Below are positions 27,014 through 35,494 of a stretch of 64,000 nt of DNA, one piece after another (within the stretch, counting starts at the first letter, position 1; each line of letters begins with the position of its first letter). Location of the stretch: NCBI GenBank assembly GCA_965242905.1, contig CBDETM010000002.1, positions 930,001 to 994,000 on the forward strand, in the 5' to 3' direction. The position numbers and the translations under genes were made by a program. Origin of the DNA: Bin5 sp965242905. Lineage in GTDB: Bacteria > Chloroflexota > Anaerolineae > Caldilineales > Caldilineaceae. Under the pieces are notes generated by a model. That model had not been told where the DNA came from. It ran no database searches and worked only from the letters and a program-made list of their open reading frames with translations.

Positions 27014-27919
27014 TCAGCCCTTAATGCCGGACATTACGATGCCCTGGACAAAAAAGCGTTGACCGAAGAAGAACATGAGAATAATTGGGACCATAGACAT
27101 GACACAGGCAGCCATCAGGAGATGCTGCATTGGCTCGCCGCCGACCTCGGGAACGGCGTTGAAGAACTGGAGACCGACCGAGACAGTGAATTTCTCGGGT
27201 GTGTTCAGGTAGATGAGCGGTCCCAGGAAGTCGCTCCAACTAGCGATGATGGTGATGATGGCAAGGGTTGCCAGAACCGGCTTGCACAGAGGCATGAGAA
27301 TGGACCAGAAGATACGGAAATAGCCGGCGCCGTCAATCAGGGCTGCCTCATCCAGATCTCGCGGTAGGGTAAGGAAGAACTGGCGCATCAGGAAGATGGC
27401 AAAGGCGCCCCCGCCGAACCAGTGAGGCACCCAGAGGGGGAGGTGCGTGTTTACCCATCCCAGTTTGTAAAAGAGAACGAACTGCGGGATCAGGGTCACC
27501 TGCGCGGGCAGCATCATGGTCGAGAGCGTGATCATGAAGAGGATATCGCGTCCTCGGTATTCGAAGCGGGCAAAGGAATATGCCACAAGAGAAGCCGTGA
27601 TCAGTGTACCAAAGGAGGTGAGGACAACGATCAGAACCGAATTGATGAACCAGCGGCCAACGGGATAGTCGATGTTGAGGACTGTCCAGTAGTTCGCCCA
27701 CTGCGGGGCTGCGGGGATGAGAATCGGAGGAAATGCGAACATCTCCGGGATCGTCTTGAGCGAGCTCATTGCGGTCCAAAAGAGGGGAAAGCCGAAAAGG
27801 ACGCAGAGGGCGAAGATGGTTGCATAGGTCAGCGCGCGTACGATGGGCTGCATAACCCTTTGCGGCGGAACCGGTGCCCGATGCAGTTGCGTATCCTGAG
27901 TAAGCGTTCCTTGCGCCAT
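27014..27919 (-). CDS. Sugar ABC transporter permease, MalG type (second system)
   Basis: The 301-residue protein has six membrane helices and the CUT1 MalG pattern: FPLFWTAMSSLKTIPEMF, the EAA loop DLDEAALIDGAGYFRIFWSILMP, and the C-terminal QGIVMSGIKG, nearly the same as in the first system. The start ATG 27919 lies 11 bp after the MalF-type stop, so the pair is translationally close. It is expected to form a heterodimeric channel with the MalF-type partner and to need an external ATPase. Confidence 0.9.
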   Translation of the reverse strand: MAQGTLTQDTQLHRAPVPPQRVMQPIVRALTYATIFALCVLFGFPLFWTAMSSLKTIPEMFAFPPILIPAAPQWANYWTVLNIDYPVGRWFINSVLIVVLTSFGTLITASLVAYSFARFEYRGRDILFMITLSTMMLPAQVTLIPQFVLFYKLGWVNTHLPLWVPHWFGGGAFAIFLMRQFFLTLPRDLDEAALIDGAGYFRIFWSILMPLCKPVLATLAIITIIASWSDFLGPLIYLNTPEKFTVSVGLQFFNAVPEVGGEPMQHLLMAACVMSMVPIILMFFFGQRFFVQGIVMSGIKG

Positions 27920-27930
27920 TGCGCTATCTC

Positions 27931-28905
27931 CTACCCGCCCTCATAGTGGACCCAGCGCCGCGAGTAGCGTACTTGTACCCAGGTAAAGAACATCAGGACA
28001 GCGGCGAGGACCCAGGCCAAGGCACTGCCATAGCCCAAGCGGAAGTACTGAAAAGCCTGAAAGTAGATGTGCAGTGCGAAGAACCAGGTGGCGTAGGAAG
28101 GTCCGCCCTGGGTGGCGACCCAGGCAGTCGTAAAGACTTTCAGCGCGCCGATCACTGCCAGAACGACGTTGAAGAAGATGGTGGGGGTGAGCATCGGCAG
28201 GGTAACGTGGCGGAACTTGGCCCAGGCGCCGCCGCCATCGATCGAGGCCGCGTCATACAGCTCCTGGGGCACGCCCTGCAGCCCGGCCAGGAAGATCAAC
28301 ATTGTGTTGCCCCCCATGGCAGCCCACACGTTGATCATTGTGACGGAGGCAAGGGCGCTGTCACGCGAGGCGAGCCAGCCCGGGGGGTCGGAGATGCCGA
28401 TTGTGCGCAGGAATTCGTTGACAGGCCCCACGCGGGGGGCCAGCAGGAAGGTCCAGAGAACGGCCAGTGCCACGGCAGGGATCAGATGGGGTACAAAGAA
28501 CAGTGTGCGGAATACGGTTGTGCCGAACAGTTTCTGGTTCAAGAGTACTGCCAGAATGAGCGCCCCGCCGACTGCAAACGGGATGTACATGCCGGCAAAG
28601 GTGAAGGTACGGCCGAGCGAAGGCCAGAACAGTTCATCCCCGCTGAAGGCCCTGATGTAGTTGCTCAAACCGGTGAAACGCGGGCTGCCGATTACGGCAT
28701 ATTCGGTAAAGCCGAAGTAGAAGGAGGCAAGAATCGGCCCACCCCAGAAGATAATCAGACCCAGAATCCAAGGAGCGGCGTACACGTATCCCCAGATTGC
28801 CCTCTTGGTCTGAAAGGGTGTTTGCGCGCCAACCAGCCGGCTGAGCAGGCTGACGTCATTGTCGGATGTTCCTTGAGCAGGTGCGCCGGTTTCTGCGACC
28901 GCCAC
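27931..28905 (-). CDS. Sugar ABC transporter permease, MalF type (second system)
   Basis: The 324-residue protein has a cytoplasmic N-terminus, the helix AAPWILGLIIFWGGPILASFYFG, a GLSNYIRAF periplasmic segment, and the EAA loop LYDAASIDGGGAWAKFRHVTLP. The start is taken as GTG 28905, because GGAGG (28911-28915) ends 5 nt before it. The alternative GTG 28911 would touch the ribosome-binding site. It is the first gene of the minus-strand importer operon; a promoter with TTGCGA and TATAAT boxes lies about 210 bp upstream. Confidence 0.88.
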   Translation of the reverse strand: MAVAETGAPAQGTSDNDVSLLSRLVGAQTPFQTKRAIWGYVYAAPWILGLIIFWGGPILASFYFGFTEYAVIGSPRFTGLSNYIRAFSGDELFWPSLGRTFTFAGMYIPFAVGGALILAVLLNQKLFGTTVFRTLFFVPHLIPAVALAVLWTFLLAPRVGPVNEFLRTIGISDPPGWLASRDSALASVTMINVWAAMGGNTMLIFLAGLQGVPQELYDAASIDGGGAWAKFRHVTLPMLTPTIFFNVVLAVIGALKVFTTAWVATQGGPSYATWFFALHIYFQAFQYFRLGYGSALAWVLAAVLMFFTWVQVRYSRRWVHYEGG

Positions 28906-29118
28906 GTTCACCTCCGTAACTCTGGATGAGATATGAATCTTCCCAGCAGTGGTTGAGAATCCCCGAAGGCCAAGCTCAACTCTTGCTTACACGAAAGCAG
29001 TACGTCATAGAGAGGACGTACAATCTGCGTTTTCGTCTGTAGAGGCTCTGCAAAGGGAATTGCGTATCGGGCGTAGAGGGCGGATAATGCCCTTGTCGAT
29101 TCGCTGCCTTTGGGCGGA

Positions 29119-29146
29119 ATTATACTTGTGTACAGAGTTATCGCAA
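29119..29146 (-). promoter_or_regulatory. Promoter of the second sugar importer operon
   Basis: On the minus strand TTGCGA (29146-29141) and a perfect TATAAT (29124-29119) are 16 bp apart. An inverted repeat TATACTTG ... CAAGTATA (29121-29128 and 29160-29167) overlaps the -10 box and could be an operator. The 370-bp divergent gap from 28906 to 29275 holds no other recognised feature. Confidence 0.6.
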
Positions 29147-29275
29147 AAATTTTTCATCCCAAGTATACAACAGAATTGGCAGGTAGTGATCTTCTTCCGA
29201 TTGACGAACTGGCCTTTTTTTGGGAATAAAGGCATTTGGAACAGGCCCGCAGAGAAAACAAGACGGAGGTGAGGC

Positions 29276-30742
29276 ATGGCTATGCGAATCGGTATCGCTT
29301 CTCTGAATCACGAGTCCAACACTTTTGCGTCCTTCCCGACGACGTACGGGGACTTTCGCTTCGTGCGGGGGCAGGAGATCATCGAGCAGTACCGGCCAAC
29401 GTTCCACGAGGTGGGTGGGTTCATTGCGGGAGCGGAGGCGTACGGTTACGAGATCGTGCCGCTGATGGGGGCGGTGGCGACGCCGGCGGGGGCAGTGGAA
29501 GCGGAGACCTATGAGTCTCTGCTAGACGAGCTTCTGGGGTTGATTCGCGACGCCATGCCGCTGGACGGGCTGTTGTTGGGTCTGCACGGGGCGTTTGTGG
29601 CGGAGAATTTTCCGCAGGGGGATGGCGAAACGACGCGGCGTGTGCGGGAGCTCGTCGGGCCTGATTTCCCGGTTGTTGTGACGCACGACTACCACGGCAA
29701 CGTGCCTCCGCAGCTGGTGGAGGATGCGACGGCGCTAATCATCTACAAAACGTGCCCGCACGTCGACCAGCGGGAGCGGGGGTTGCAGGCGGCGGAGCTG
29801 CTCACGCGCACGTTGCGCGGGGAGGTGCGGCCGGTTTCGAGTATCGCCAAACCGGAGCTTGTCTATAACATCGCATTTCACAATACGAACATGCGCCCGA
29901 TGAAGCCGGTGATGGAAGCAGCGATCGAGTTGGAGGGACAGCCGGGGATCCTGGCGACGAGCGTGGCGGCCGGTTACCAATATGCGGACGTGCCGTGGAT
30001 GGGGCCCTGCATCGTGGTGGTGGCGGACGGAGACCAGGAGTTGGCCGACCGGGAGGCACAGAGGCTGGCCGACTTGATGTGGTCGCTGCGGGACGAATTG
30101 CTGCCGGATATTCCGAAGCCGGCAGAGGCGGTGGCGATGGCGATTGCGAGCGAGGAGAAGCCGGTCTCGATGATGGAGATGGGCGACAACATTGGGGGCG
30201 GCAGCGCGGGGGACTCCACGTTCGTGTTGGAGGAGTTGCTTCGGCAAGGGGCGAACGGCTGGGCGATGGCGCTGTACGATCCGGAAGCGGTGGAGGCGTG
30301 TGCGGAGGCGGGGATTGGCGCGCAGTTGACGCTGGCGGTGGGCGGCAAGGTGGACGACGAGCACGGGCCGACGTTGAAGGTGGAAGGGACGGTGCGAACG
30401 CTGCATGACGGCAAGTTTATCGAGACGGAACGCCGGCACGGGGGCGGGCGCGACTGGGACCAGGGACTGACGGCAGTGCTGGCGACTGGCGGAGGTCTGC
30501 TGGTGCTGGACAGCAAACGTACGCCGCCGATGAGCTTGAATCAGCTGCGGTCGGTCGGGATCATGCCGGAGCAGCAGGAGATATTTGTGGCCAAGGGCTC
30601 GGTTGCGCCGCGGGCGGCGTACGAGCCGGTCTCGGCGCGGATTATTGAAGTGGACTCGGGCGGGGCGACGTCGATCAGCCGGCCGCCGGAGGACTTTCGG
30701 CTGGCGCGGCAGGGGCTGTATGAGTGGACACAGGGCGGGTAG
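29276..30742 (+). CDS. M81-family (MlrC-like) metallopeptidase
   Basis: The 488-residue protein opens MAMRIGIASLNHESNTFA, the family's start with His12, and contains DGLLLGLHGAFVAEN, the metal-binding VVVTHDYHGN (Asp-x-His), and YKTCPHVDQRERG with a further His. MlrC-type enzymes were first described in microcystin breakdown; most homologues act on unknown amide or peptide substrates. There is no signal peptide. GAGGTGAGGC precedes ATG 29276. The last 68 bp overlap the 3' end of the convergent CrtI-like gene, so the two transcripts are complementary there. Confidence 0.9.
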   Translation: MAMRIGIASLNHESNTFASFPTTYGDFRFVRGQEIIEQYRPTFHEVGGFIAGAEAYGYEIVPLMGAVATPAGAVEAETYESLLDELLGLIRDAMPLDGLLLGLHGAFVAENFPQGDGETTRRVRELVGPDFPVVVTHDYHGNVPPQLVEDATALIIYKTCPHVDQRERGLQAAELLTRTLRGEVRPVSSIAKPELVYNIAFHNTNMRPMKPVMEAAIELEGQPGILATSVAAGYQYADVPWMGPCIVVVADGDQELADREAQRLADLMWSLRDELLPDIPKPAEAVAMAIASEEKPVSMMEMGDNIGGGSAGDSTFVLEELLRQGANGWAMALYDPEAVEACAEAGIGAQLTLAVGGKVDDEHGPTLKVEGTVRTLHDGKFIETERRHGGGRDWDQGLTAVLATGGGLLVLDSKRTPPMSLNQLRSVGIMPEQQEIFVAKGSVAPRAAYEPVSARIIEVDSGGATSISRPPEDFRLARQGLYEWTQGG

Positions 30743-32237
30743 ATGGTGAATGGGCGTGTGCAGGGGTGGGATCGCCGATGAGGTTGTCGACGATCTTGGC
30801 CGAAGAGACGACACCGGGGACTCCTGCGCCCGGGTGTGTGCCGGCGCCGACAAAGTAGAGGTTATCGACGTCTTCCGAGCGGTTGTGAGGGCGGAACCAG
30901 GCGCTTTGCGTCAGGGTCGGCTGGATGGAGAAGGCGGAGCCGAGATAGCTGTTGAGCGTGCCGGCGAAGTGACGCGGGTCGATGCGGTGCTCGGCGACGA
31001 TATTGGCCTGCAGGCCGGGCAGGTAGTTCTGTTCGAGGAAGTCCATAATCGCATCGCGATAGGGTTGGGCCTGTTGTTCCCAGTCGATGCCGGCGCCGAG
31101 ATGGGGGACGGGGGAGAGGACGTAGAAGGCTTCGCCGCCGTCCGGCGCGAGGGACGGGTCGGTCAAGGTTGGCATGTGGAGGTAGAGAGAGAAGTCCTGC
31201 GGCAGGTCTTTGTTGCGGAAGATGTCGCGCAGGAGGCCGGTGTAGTCCGGGTGCATCATGATGTTGTGGTGGGCGAGGCCGGAATCGCGGTACTGGCGTT
31301 TGGTCCCGAAGTAGATTACGAAGAGCGACATTGAGTAGTTCTTGCTCTTGATGCGGCGGTCGCTGTTGCGGGGCCGCTCTTCTTTTGGGATGAGGTTGAG
31401 GTAGGTCCAAGCTGCATCGGCGTTGGAGACGACGGTGCCGGCCTTGTGGACTGAGCCGTCTTTGAGGCGGACGCCGCGGGCGCGGCGGTTTTCGATAAGA
31501 ATGCGGTCGACCTCGGCGTTGAGGTGGACTTTGACGCCCAGTTCCTGCAGGAGGCGGTCGAAGGCGTTGATGATGGCGCCGGTGCCGCCGAGGGCGTAGT
31601 GGATGCCCCACTCCCGCTCCAGGTAGTGGATGAGGACGTAGATGCTGGCGGCGGTGAGGGGGTTGCCGCCGATGAGGAGGGGCTGGAAGGAGAAGCAGCA
31701 ACGGAGGAAGTCGTCCTGGAAGAATTTGGAGACGTAGCCGTAGACGCTGCGGTAGCTTTGCAGGCGGATGAGGTCGGGCACGACGCTGATCATGTCGGAG
31801 AGTTTGAGGAAGGGCTGGTCGATCAGGGCCATTCCGGTTTCGAAGATCTCTTTGGAGCTGGCGAGGAATTTATTGTATCCCTCGACGTCGGCGGGGCTGC
31901 GCTGGGCGATCTGACTGAGCATGGCCTCGTGGTCAGCGCTGACGTCGAATGGGCGGTGTTTGTCGTCGAAGATGCGGTAGAAGGGGTCGCAGGGGACGAG
32001 CTGGAAGTAGTCCTGGCGGCGGCGGCCGGCTGCGTGCCAGATTTCGTCGAAGATCCAGGGAGCGGTGATGACGGTGGGGCCGCCGTCGAAGCGGAAGCCG
32101 TCGATGTCGTAGACGTAGGCGCGGCCGCCGAGTTTGTCGCGCTTTTCGAAGAGTTCGACCTGGTGGCCGCGGGCGGCGAGGCGGGCGGCGGCGCTGAGTC
32201 CGCCGAAGCCGGAGCCGATGACGATTATTTTGGACAC
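30675..32237 (-). CDS. CrtI-like FAD-dependent phytoene desaturase-family oxidoreductase
   Basis: The 520-residue protein begins SKIIVIGSGFGGLSAAARLA, a dinucleotide-binding fold, and continues with HQVELFEKRDKLGGRAYVYD and FDGGPTVITAP. The C-terminal NLYFVGAGTHPGAGVPGV-type block binds FAD. These are the hallmarks of carotenoid desaturases and related amine oxidoreductases. No phytoene synthase (crtB) is nearby, so the carotenoid role is unproven. The start is GTG 32237, with GGAGG 7 nt upstream. The C-terminal tail (about 30 residues, Pro/Ala/Thr-rich) is unusual and overlaps the end of the M81 gene. Confidence 0.88.
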   Translation of the reverse strand: MSKIIVIGSGFGGLSAAARLAARGHQVELFEKRDKLGGRAYVYDIDGFRFDGGPTVITAPWIFDEIWHAAGRRRQDYFQLVPCDPFYRIFDDKHRPFDVSADHEAMLSQIAQRSPADVEGYNKFLASSKEIFETGMALIDQPFLKLSDMISVVPDLIRLQSYRSVYGYVSKFFQDDFLRCCFSFQPLLIGGNPLTAASIYVLIHYLEREWGIHYALGGTGAIINAFDRLLQELGVKVHLNAEVDRILIENRRARGVRLKDGSVHKAGTVVSNADAAWTYLNLIPKEERPRNSDRRIKSKNYSMSLFVIYFGTKRQYRDSGLAHHNIMMHPDYTGLLRDIFRNKDLPQDFSLYLHMPTLTDPSLAPDGGEAFYVLSPVPHLGAGIDWEQQAQPYRDAIMDFLEQNYLPGLQANIVAEHRIDPRHFAGTLNSYLGSAFSIQPTLTQSAWFRPHNRSEDVDNLYFVGAGTHPGAGVPGVVSSAKIVDNLIGDPTPAHAHSPSTRPVSTHTAPAAPAESPPAAG

Positions 32238-32465
32238 TGCGTTCCTCCATTGATCGCGGCCGGGGCTGCCATAGCACCGAAAGCGTTTGGCCTCAGAGAC
32301 ACCTGGTCTAAGAGACACAAAGCAAAGTATGACACAGGTCGGGCCAGAATTGCGAAACCGTGTTCGGGATGAAAATAGTGTTCAAAACCTGTACAATTTT
32401 CAACTATTCGATATTTGTTCAGCTATTATACATGAAGGAGATGCTGAGCCATATTCCGTTCTACT
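32238..32465. other. AT-rich upstream spacer of the CrtI-like gene
   Basis: No gene is seen. The part from about 32365 to 32440 is markedly AT-rich and contains TATAAT on the minus strand (32430-32425), but no matching -35 box at a normal distance. A promoter for the CrtI-like gene probably lies here. Confidence 0.35.
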
Positions 32466-32584
32466 GCAGTGGTCGGTGGCGGAGGGGCGGGGTGGGAGTA
32501 AGTCGACTTTGCAGGACTCAGGGCCGGGGCTGAGATTGAGGGTCTGTGAAACTGCATTCATTTCTGAGCAGGTCCGGATGTGGC
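32466..32584 (+). repeat. 120-bp module, left copy
   Basis: This stretch (CAGTGGTCGGTGGC ... GGCCGGGGCTGAG ... GCATTCATT ... GGTCCGGAT) recurs in the same orientation at 33965-34091 on the far side of the IS982 element. It starts with a heptamer and abuts repeat copy B. Confidence 0.6.
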
Positions 32585-32586
32585 GT

Positions 32587-32913
32587 GTGCATCGCAGTCC
32601 TGGGGTGGGAACAGTCAGGCGGGGAGATAGTTCCAGCGGTGGCTGAAACTGTTTACCAACTCTGTGAAAGACACAGTGCAGGCGCCTGGCCTGGTCGTAC
32701 GGTGGAGTCCGTCAGTTGGGGGTGCGAGGGCAGGCACTTACGGGGATCTGATGGGACTGGCGGGACGTGGTCGGGCTGGACACCTTCGATTAGGCACCTG
32801 TCACCAATATCGACACCCGGTTCGATGAGGCGTGTTGTAGGAGAGGGGGCGTTGCGGGGGCGGAGCCCCCGCACAAGGGAGGGCCGAATAGGCCCGACCG
32901 CCCAAACTGCAGC
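32587..32913 (+). repeat. Dispersed two-hairpin repeat, copy B (full length)
   Basis: The copy matches copy D over its length, from GTGCATC through GGGGTGGGAACA, CCGTCAGTTGGGG and GGGACTGGCGGGACG to the two-hairpin core GCGGGGGC-GGA-GCCCCCGC and GGGCC-GAATA-GGCCC (about 32853-32897). A short heptamer tract (32908-32927) follows, and the IS982 element is inserted there. Confidence 0.8.
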
Positions 32914-32927
32914 AGATAGTAGTTAGT

Positions 32928-33941
32928 AGGGCCTTATGCTAGTTGTGAAAGGCCAATTTCTTGATTTTCAGATAGTCAGGTGCGCCCAAGAGACGGTTGA
33001 TATAGATGCAGAGGGTATGTGCAGCCAACTTAGTGTAGAGTCGAGCACACAAGCCCCACAACGTATGGGCGCGGTTGGTTTCAATCGAGAATTGTGCTTC
33101 GAGTTGACTGGTGACGGTTTCGATCATTTGGCGGATCGAGTCATAGAGGCGGCGGATGTGTTTGGTGAGTTGTTTTTTCTGGTTTTTGCGCCGTTTGCTG
33201 AGCAGGCAGATGCGATTGTAATGCCAGAGGTCCTCAGCTGCCGGTGCGCTGACGTAGGCCTTGTCACCGATGACGATGCGGTTTTTGTGTCCGGCAAGGA
33301 GCTCGCGGCCGACAGCCAAGTCAAACTTGCTCGCCGGAGCTAACTCGAAGTCGATAATGAGGCCACCCAATGTGATCAGCATATGCAGCTTGTAACCGAA
33401 GATCATTATCTTCTTGGAGGAAACCGGCCCATAATCGGCCCCCCAATCGGACCATCTGATGCGCGATTGCGGCGCCAGATGGAATTTAACCACAGGGACG
33501 GGCAGGCTATCGACGACACAATGCTCGTCCCAGTAAAGCTCCGTCCTGGCCAACATCATGCGTCGCATCTCGTTGATGGTCCCCATCAAGTTTCGTCGCC
33601 GCCGATTGAAGCGGCTCTGATCCGGTATGATCGGAAACTTATCCCGATGTGCCTGCATATGACTGAGCATCTCCGTTTCCACGTCCCATCCCAGGCACTC
33701 GCCGATGAGACTGATCGCAATCAATTCACTGTCGCTACACTTAGGCTTCGGCCCGGGTCGTCTCAAATGTCCTTCCAGTTCCTTGTACATGTCGTCAACC
33801 AGCACATACACCCATAGACAGAAGTCGTCAAAGTGGGCTATCATTCGATTGGTCCTCCTGGTGAGCTACCTTGGTTGGTGGAGACTTCCAAAGTTATCTC
33901 ACCAGGGGACTTTTTTCAAACGCTAACTAGCATAAGGCCCT
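32928..33941 (-). mobile_element. IS982-family insertion sequence
   Basis: The 1014-bp element is bounded by 17-bp perfect terminal inverted repeats, AGGGCCTTATGCTAGTT at 32928-32944 and its complement at 33925-33941. It encodes one transposase on the minus strand. Both flanks are heptamer sequence (left ends AGTAGTTAGT, right begins AGTAGTTAGC), so the element sits inside a heptamer tract and the exact target duplication is ambiguous. Confidence 0.9.
32939..33844 (-). CDS. IS982-family transposase
   Basis: The 301-residue DDE transposase appears intact. The N-terminal segment has GPKPKCSDSELIAISLIGECLGW, typical of IS982. The acidic residues lie in HCVVDSLPVPV, VIGDKAYVSAPA, and the C-terminal QLEAQFSIETNRAHTLWG, where a Glu precedes the family ending. 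The stop codon TAG lies within the left terminal repeat. The intact frame and matched ends suggest recent activity. No second copy is seen in the window. Confidence 0.92.
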   Translation of the reverse strand: MIAHFDDFCLWVYVLVDDMYKELEGHLRRPGPKPKCSDSELIAISLIGECLGWDVETEMLSHMQAHRDKFPIIPDQSRFNRRRRNLMGTINEMRRMMLARTELYWDEHCVVDSLPVPVVKFHLAPQSRIRWSDWGADYGPVSSKKIMIFGYKLHMLITLGGLIIDFELAPASKFDLAVGRELLAGHKNRIVIGDKAYVSAPAAEDLWHYNRICLLSKRRKNQKKQLTKHIRRLYDSIRQMIETVTSQLEAQFSIETNRAHTLWGLCARLYTKLAAHTLCIYINRLLGAPDYLKIKKLAFHN

Positions 33942-33944
33942 AGT

Positions 33945-34091
33945 AGTTAGCAGTAAGTGGAACACCAGTGGTCAGCGGTCAGTGGGGGAGAGGAGGGGGA
34001 CGGCCGCCTTTGCGGTATTCAGGTCCGGGGCTGAGTTGGAGGGCCGGGTCCTGTGAGATTGCGTTCATTCCGATGCGGGTCCGGATTTGGC
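33945..34091 (+). repeat. Heptamer remnant plus right copy of the 120-bp module
   Basis: CAGTAAG, CAGTGGTCAGCGGTCAGTGG heptamers (33951-33987) run into the right copy of the module seen at 32466, with GGTCCGGGGCTGAG, GCGTTCATT and GGTCCGGAT conserved. Its 3' end reaches the -35 box of the candidate rplU promoter. Confidence 0.6.
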
Positions 34092-34115
34092 TGATCAGGG
34101 GTCTTGTCATATACT
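34087..34115 (+). promoter_or_regulatory. Candidate promoter of the rplU-rpmA-rpmE operon
   Basis: TTGGCT (34087-34092) and TATACT (34110-34115) lie exactly 17 bp apart. The leader before the rplU start codon would be about 205 nt, long enough for an autoregulatory structure, but no known L21 leader pattern is recognised. The -35 box falls at the 3' edge of the repeated module. Confidence 0.6.
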
Positions 34116-34327
34116 TTTTGTTTGTGTGGGTGGCCTGCCGCAGGGTTGTTGACCTGGTGAGGCGGGTAGCAATTGGCTGAGGATGCCAGCCCATTTTTCG
34201 TCCGAATTGCGGCGCCAAATGCGCCCCGCGGGTGGGGCGTGTGCAGTAGAGTGCCCGCAAGCCGCTATCCGAAGTTCCGGAGCAGCAGAGTATCGTTTCT
34301 CCGGGCGCGGTCAAAGGAGAGAGGAAG

Positions 34328-35203
34328 ATGTACGCAGTGGTTCGAACCGGCGGAAAGCAGTACAGGGTTTCGCCCGGCGATATTCTTGAGGTAGAGAAGC
34401 TGGCGGGCGACGTCGGCGACAGCATCGTGCTGGAAGATGTGTTGATGGTGGCCGGCGAGGAAGGCATCGAGATCGGCCAGCCGAATGTGGCGGGCGCGTC
34501 GGTCACGGCGAGGATAACGGGGCAGCACCGGGGTGAGAAGATTCTGGTATTTCGCTATCGCCCGAAGAAGCGGGTGCGCGTGCGCCGCGGGCACAGGCAG
34601 TACCTGACCCGTCTGCAGATCGACAAGATCAGCGGCGACGGTTTTGAGTATGGGGAAGAGGAGAAGGAAGAGGCAACGCCCGAGGAGATCGTTGCGGCGG
34701 CCGTAGCCGGGGTTGCCGGCGCGGCGGCGGTGGCTGAGACCGACTCGGTTGCCGAAGCGGTAGAAGCGGTAGAAACAGTCGAGGCAGAAGAGACTGTCGA
34801 GGCGGACGTGGAGGAAGAGGCCGACATCGTGGACAGGGCGGTGGATGCGGTCGAGGAGACGGTTGCCAAGGCGGGCGACGCGGTCGAGGCGGTCGGTGAA
34901 GCGGCCGGCGAGGCTGTGGATGCAGTCGGCGACGTAGCCAGCGACGCGGTCGAGGCGGTCAGTGACATGGCCAGCGACGCAGCGGAAGCCATTGGCGACA
35001 AGGCCGGCGACGCGGTGGAGGCCGTCAGCGATCTGGCAGAAGACGCGGTGGAGGCTGTCGGCGACGCGGCGAGCGATGCGGTGGAGGCTGTCGGTGATTT
35101 GGCCGAAGACGCAGTAGACGCTGTAACGAAGAATCTCAGGGGCTTGGTTGGCAGAGGCAAGAAAGCTGACGACGCCGAAGATAACGAGAAGAAAGAGGAG
35201 TAA
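34328..35203 (+). CDS. rplU: Ribosomal protein bL21 with a long acidic repeat extension
   Basis: Residues 1-105 are a normal bL21: MYAVVRTGGKQYRVSPGD at the start, FRYRPKKRVRVRRGHRQYLT with the rRNA-binding basic stretch, and the closing IDKISGDG. The standard protein stops here at about 103 residues. This one continues to 291, with an Ala/Val/Glu-rich linker, then eight 11-residue repeats of the form GDxAxDAVEAV (residues 179-266), and a charged tail (RGLVGRGKKADDAEDNEKKEE). The repeats predict one long amphipathic helix of the hendecad kind seen in stress-related proteins. The gene is in frame with no stop or frameshift. rpmA follows 5 bp downstream. Whether the tail stays on the ribosome or is cleaved is unknown. 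Confidence 0.92.
   Translation: MYAVVRTGGKQYRVSPGDILEVEKLAGDVGDSIVLEDVLMVAGEEGIEIGQPNVAGASVTARITGQHRGEKILVFRYRPKKRVRVRRGHRQYLTRLQIDKISGDGFEYGEEEKEEATPEEIVAAAVAGVAGAAAVAETDSVAEAVEAVETVEAEETVEADVEEEADIVDRAVDAVEETVAKAGDAVEAVGEAAGEAVDAVGDVASDAVEAVSDMASDAAEAIGDKAGDAVEAVSDLAEDAVEAVGDAASDAVEAVGDLAEDAVDAVTKNLRGLVGRGKKADDAEDNEKKEE
34862..35125 (+). repeat. 33-bp tandem repeats within rplU
   Basis: Eight in-frame copies of a 33-bp unit encode the 11-residue motif GDxAxDAVEAV. The DNA copies differ at third positions while the protein motif is kept, which suggests selection on the protein and not recent slippage. Confidence 0.8.
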
Positions 35204-35208
35204 GGAAA

Positions 35209-35490
35209 ATGGCCCACAAAAAAGGCGGCGGCTCCAGCCGTAACAACCGGGATTCGAACGGTCAGCGGCTGGGCGTCAAGAAATATGGCGGCGAGTTTGT
35301 GAAGTGCGGGAGCATTATCATACGCCAGCGGGGTACGCCGATCTTCCCCGGTACGAATGTCGGTAAGGGCAAGGATGACACGCTCTTTGCGATGCAGGAC
35401 GGTTACGTGACCTTTGAGTGGGCCAAGAAGAACCGCAAGAAGGTCAGCGTCTACACGGCGGAAGAGAAGATGGCGCTAGGGAAGGCATAG
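35209..35490 (+). CDS. rpmA: Ribosomal protein bL27
   Basis: The 93-residue protein is standard in length and sequence: MAHKKGGGSSRNNRDSNGQRLG at the N-terminus, which reaches the peptidyl-transferase centre, VKCGSIIIRQRGTPIFPGTNVG and DGYVTFEW. There is no N-terminal extension of the kind that is cleaved in Firmicutes. It lies between rplU and rpmE with gaps of 5 and 4 bp, so the three are one transcription unit. The gene order rplU-rpmA is universal; rpmE as the third gene is less common. Confidence 0.97.
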   Translation: MAHKKGGGSSRNNRDSNGQRLGVKKYGGEFVKCGSIIIRQRGTPIFPGTNVGKGKDDTLFAMQDGYVTFEWAKKNRKKVSVYTAEEKMALGKA

Positions 35491-35494
35491 AGAT

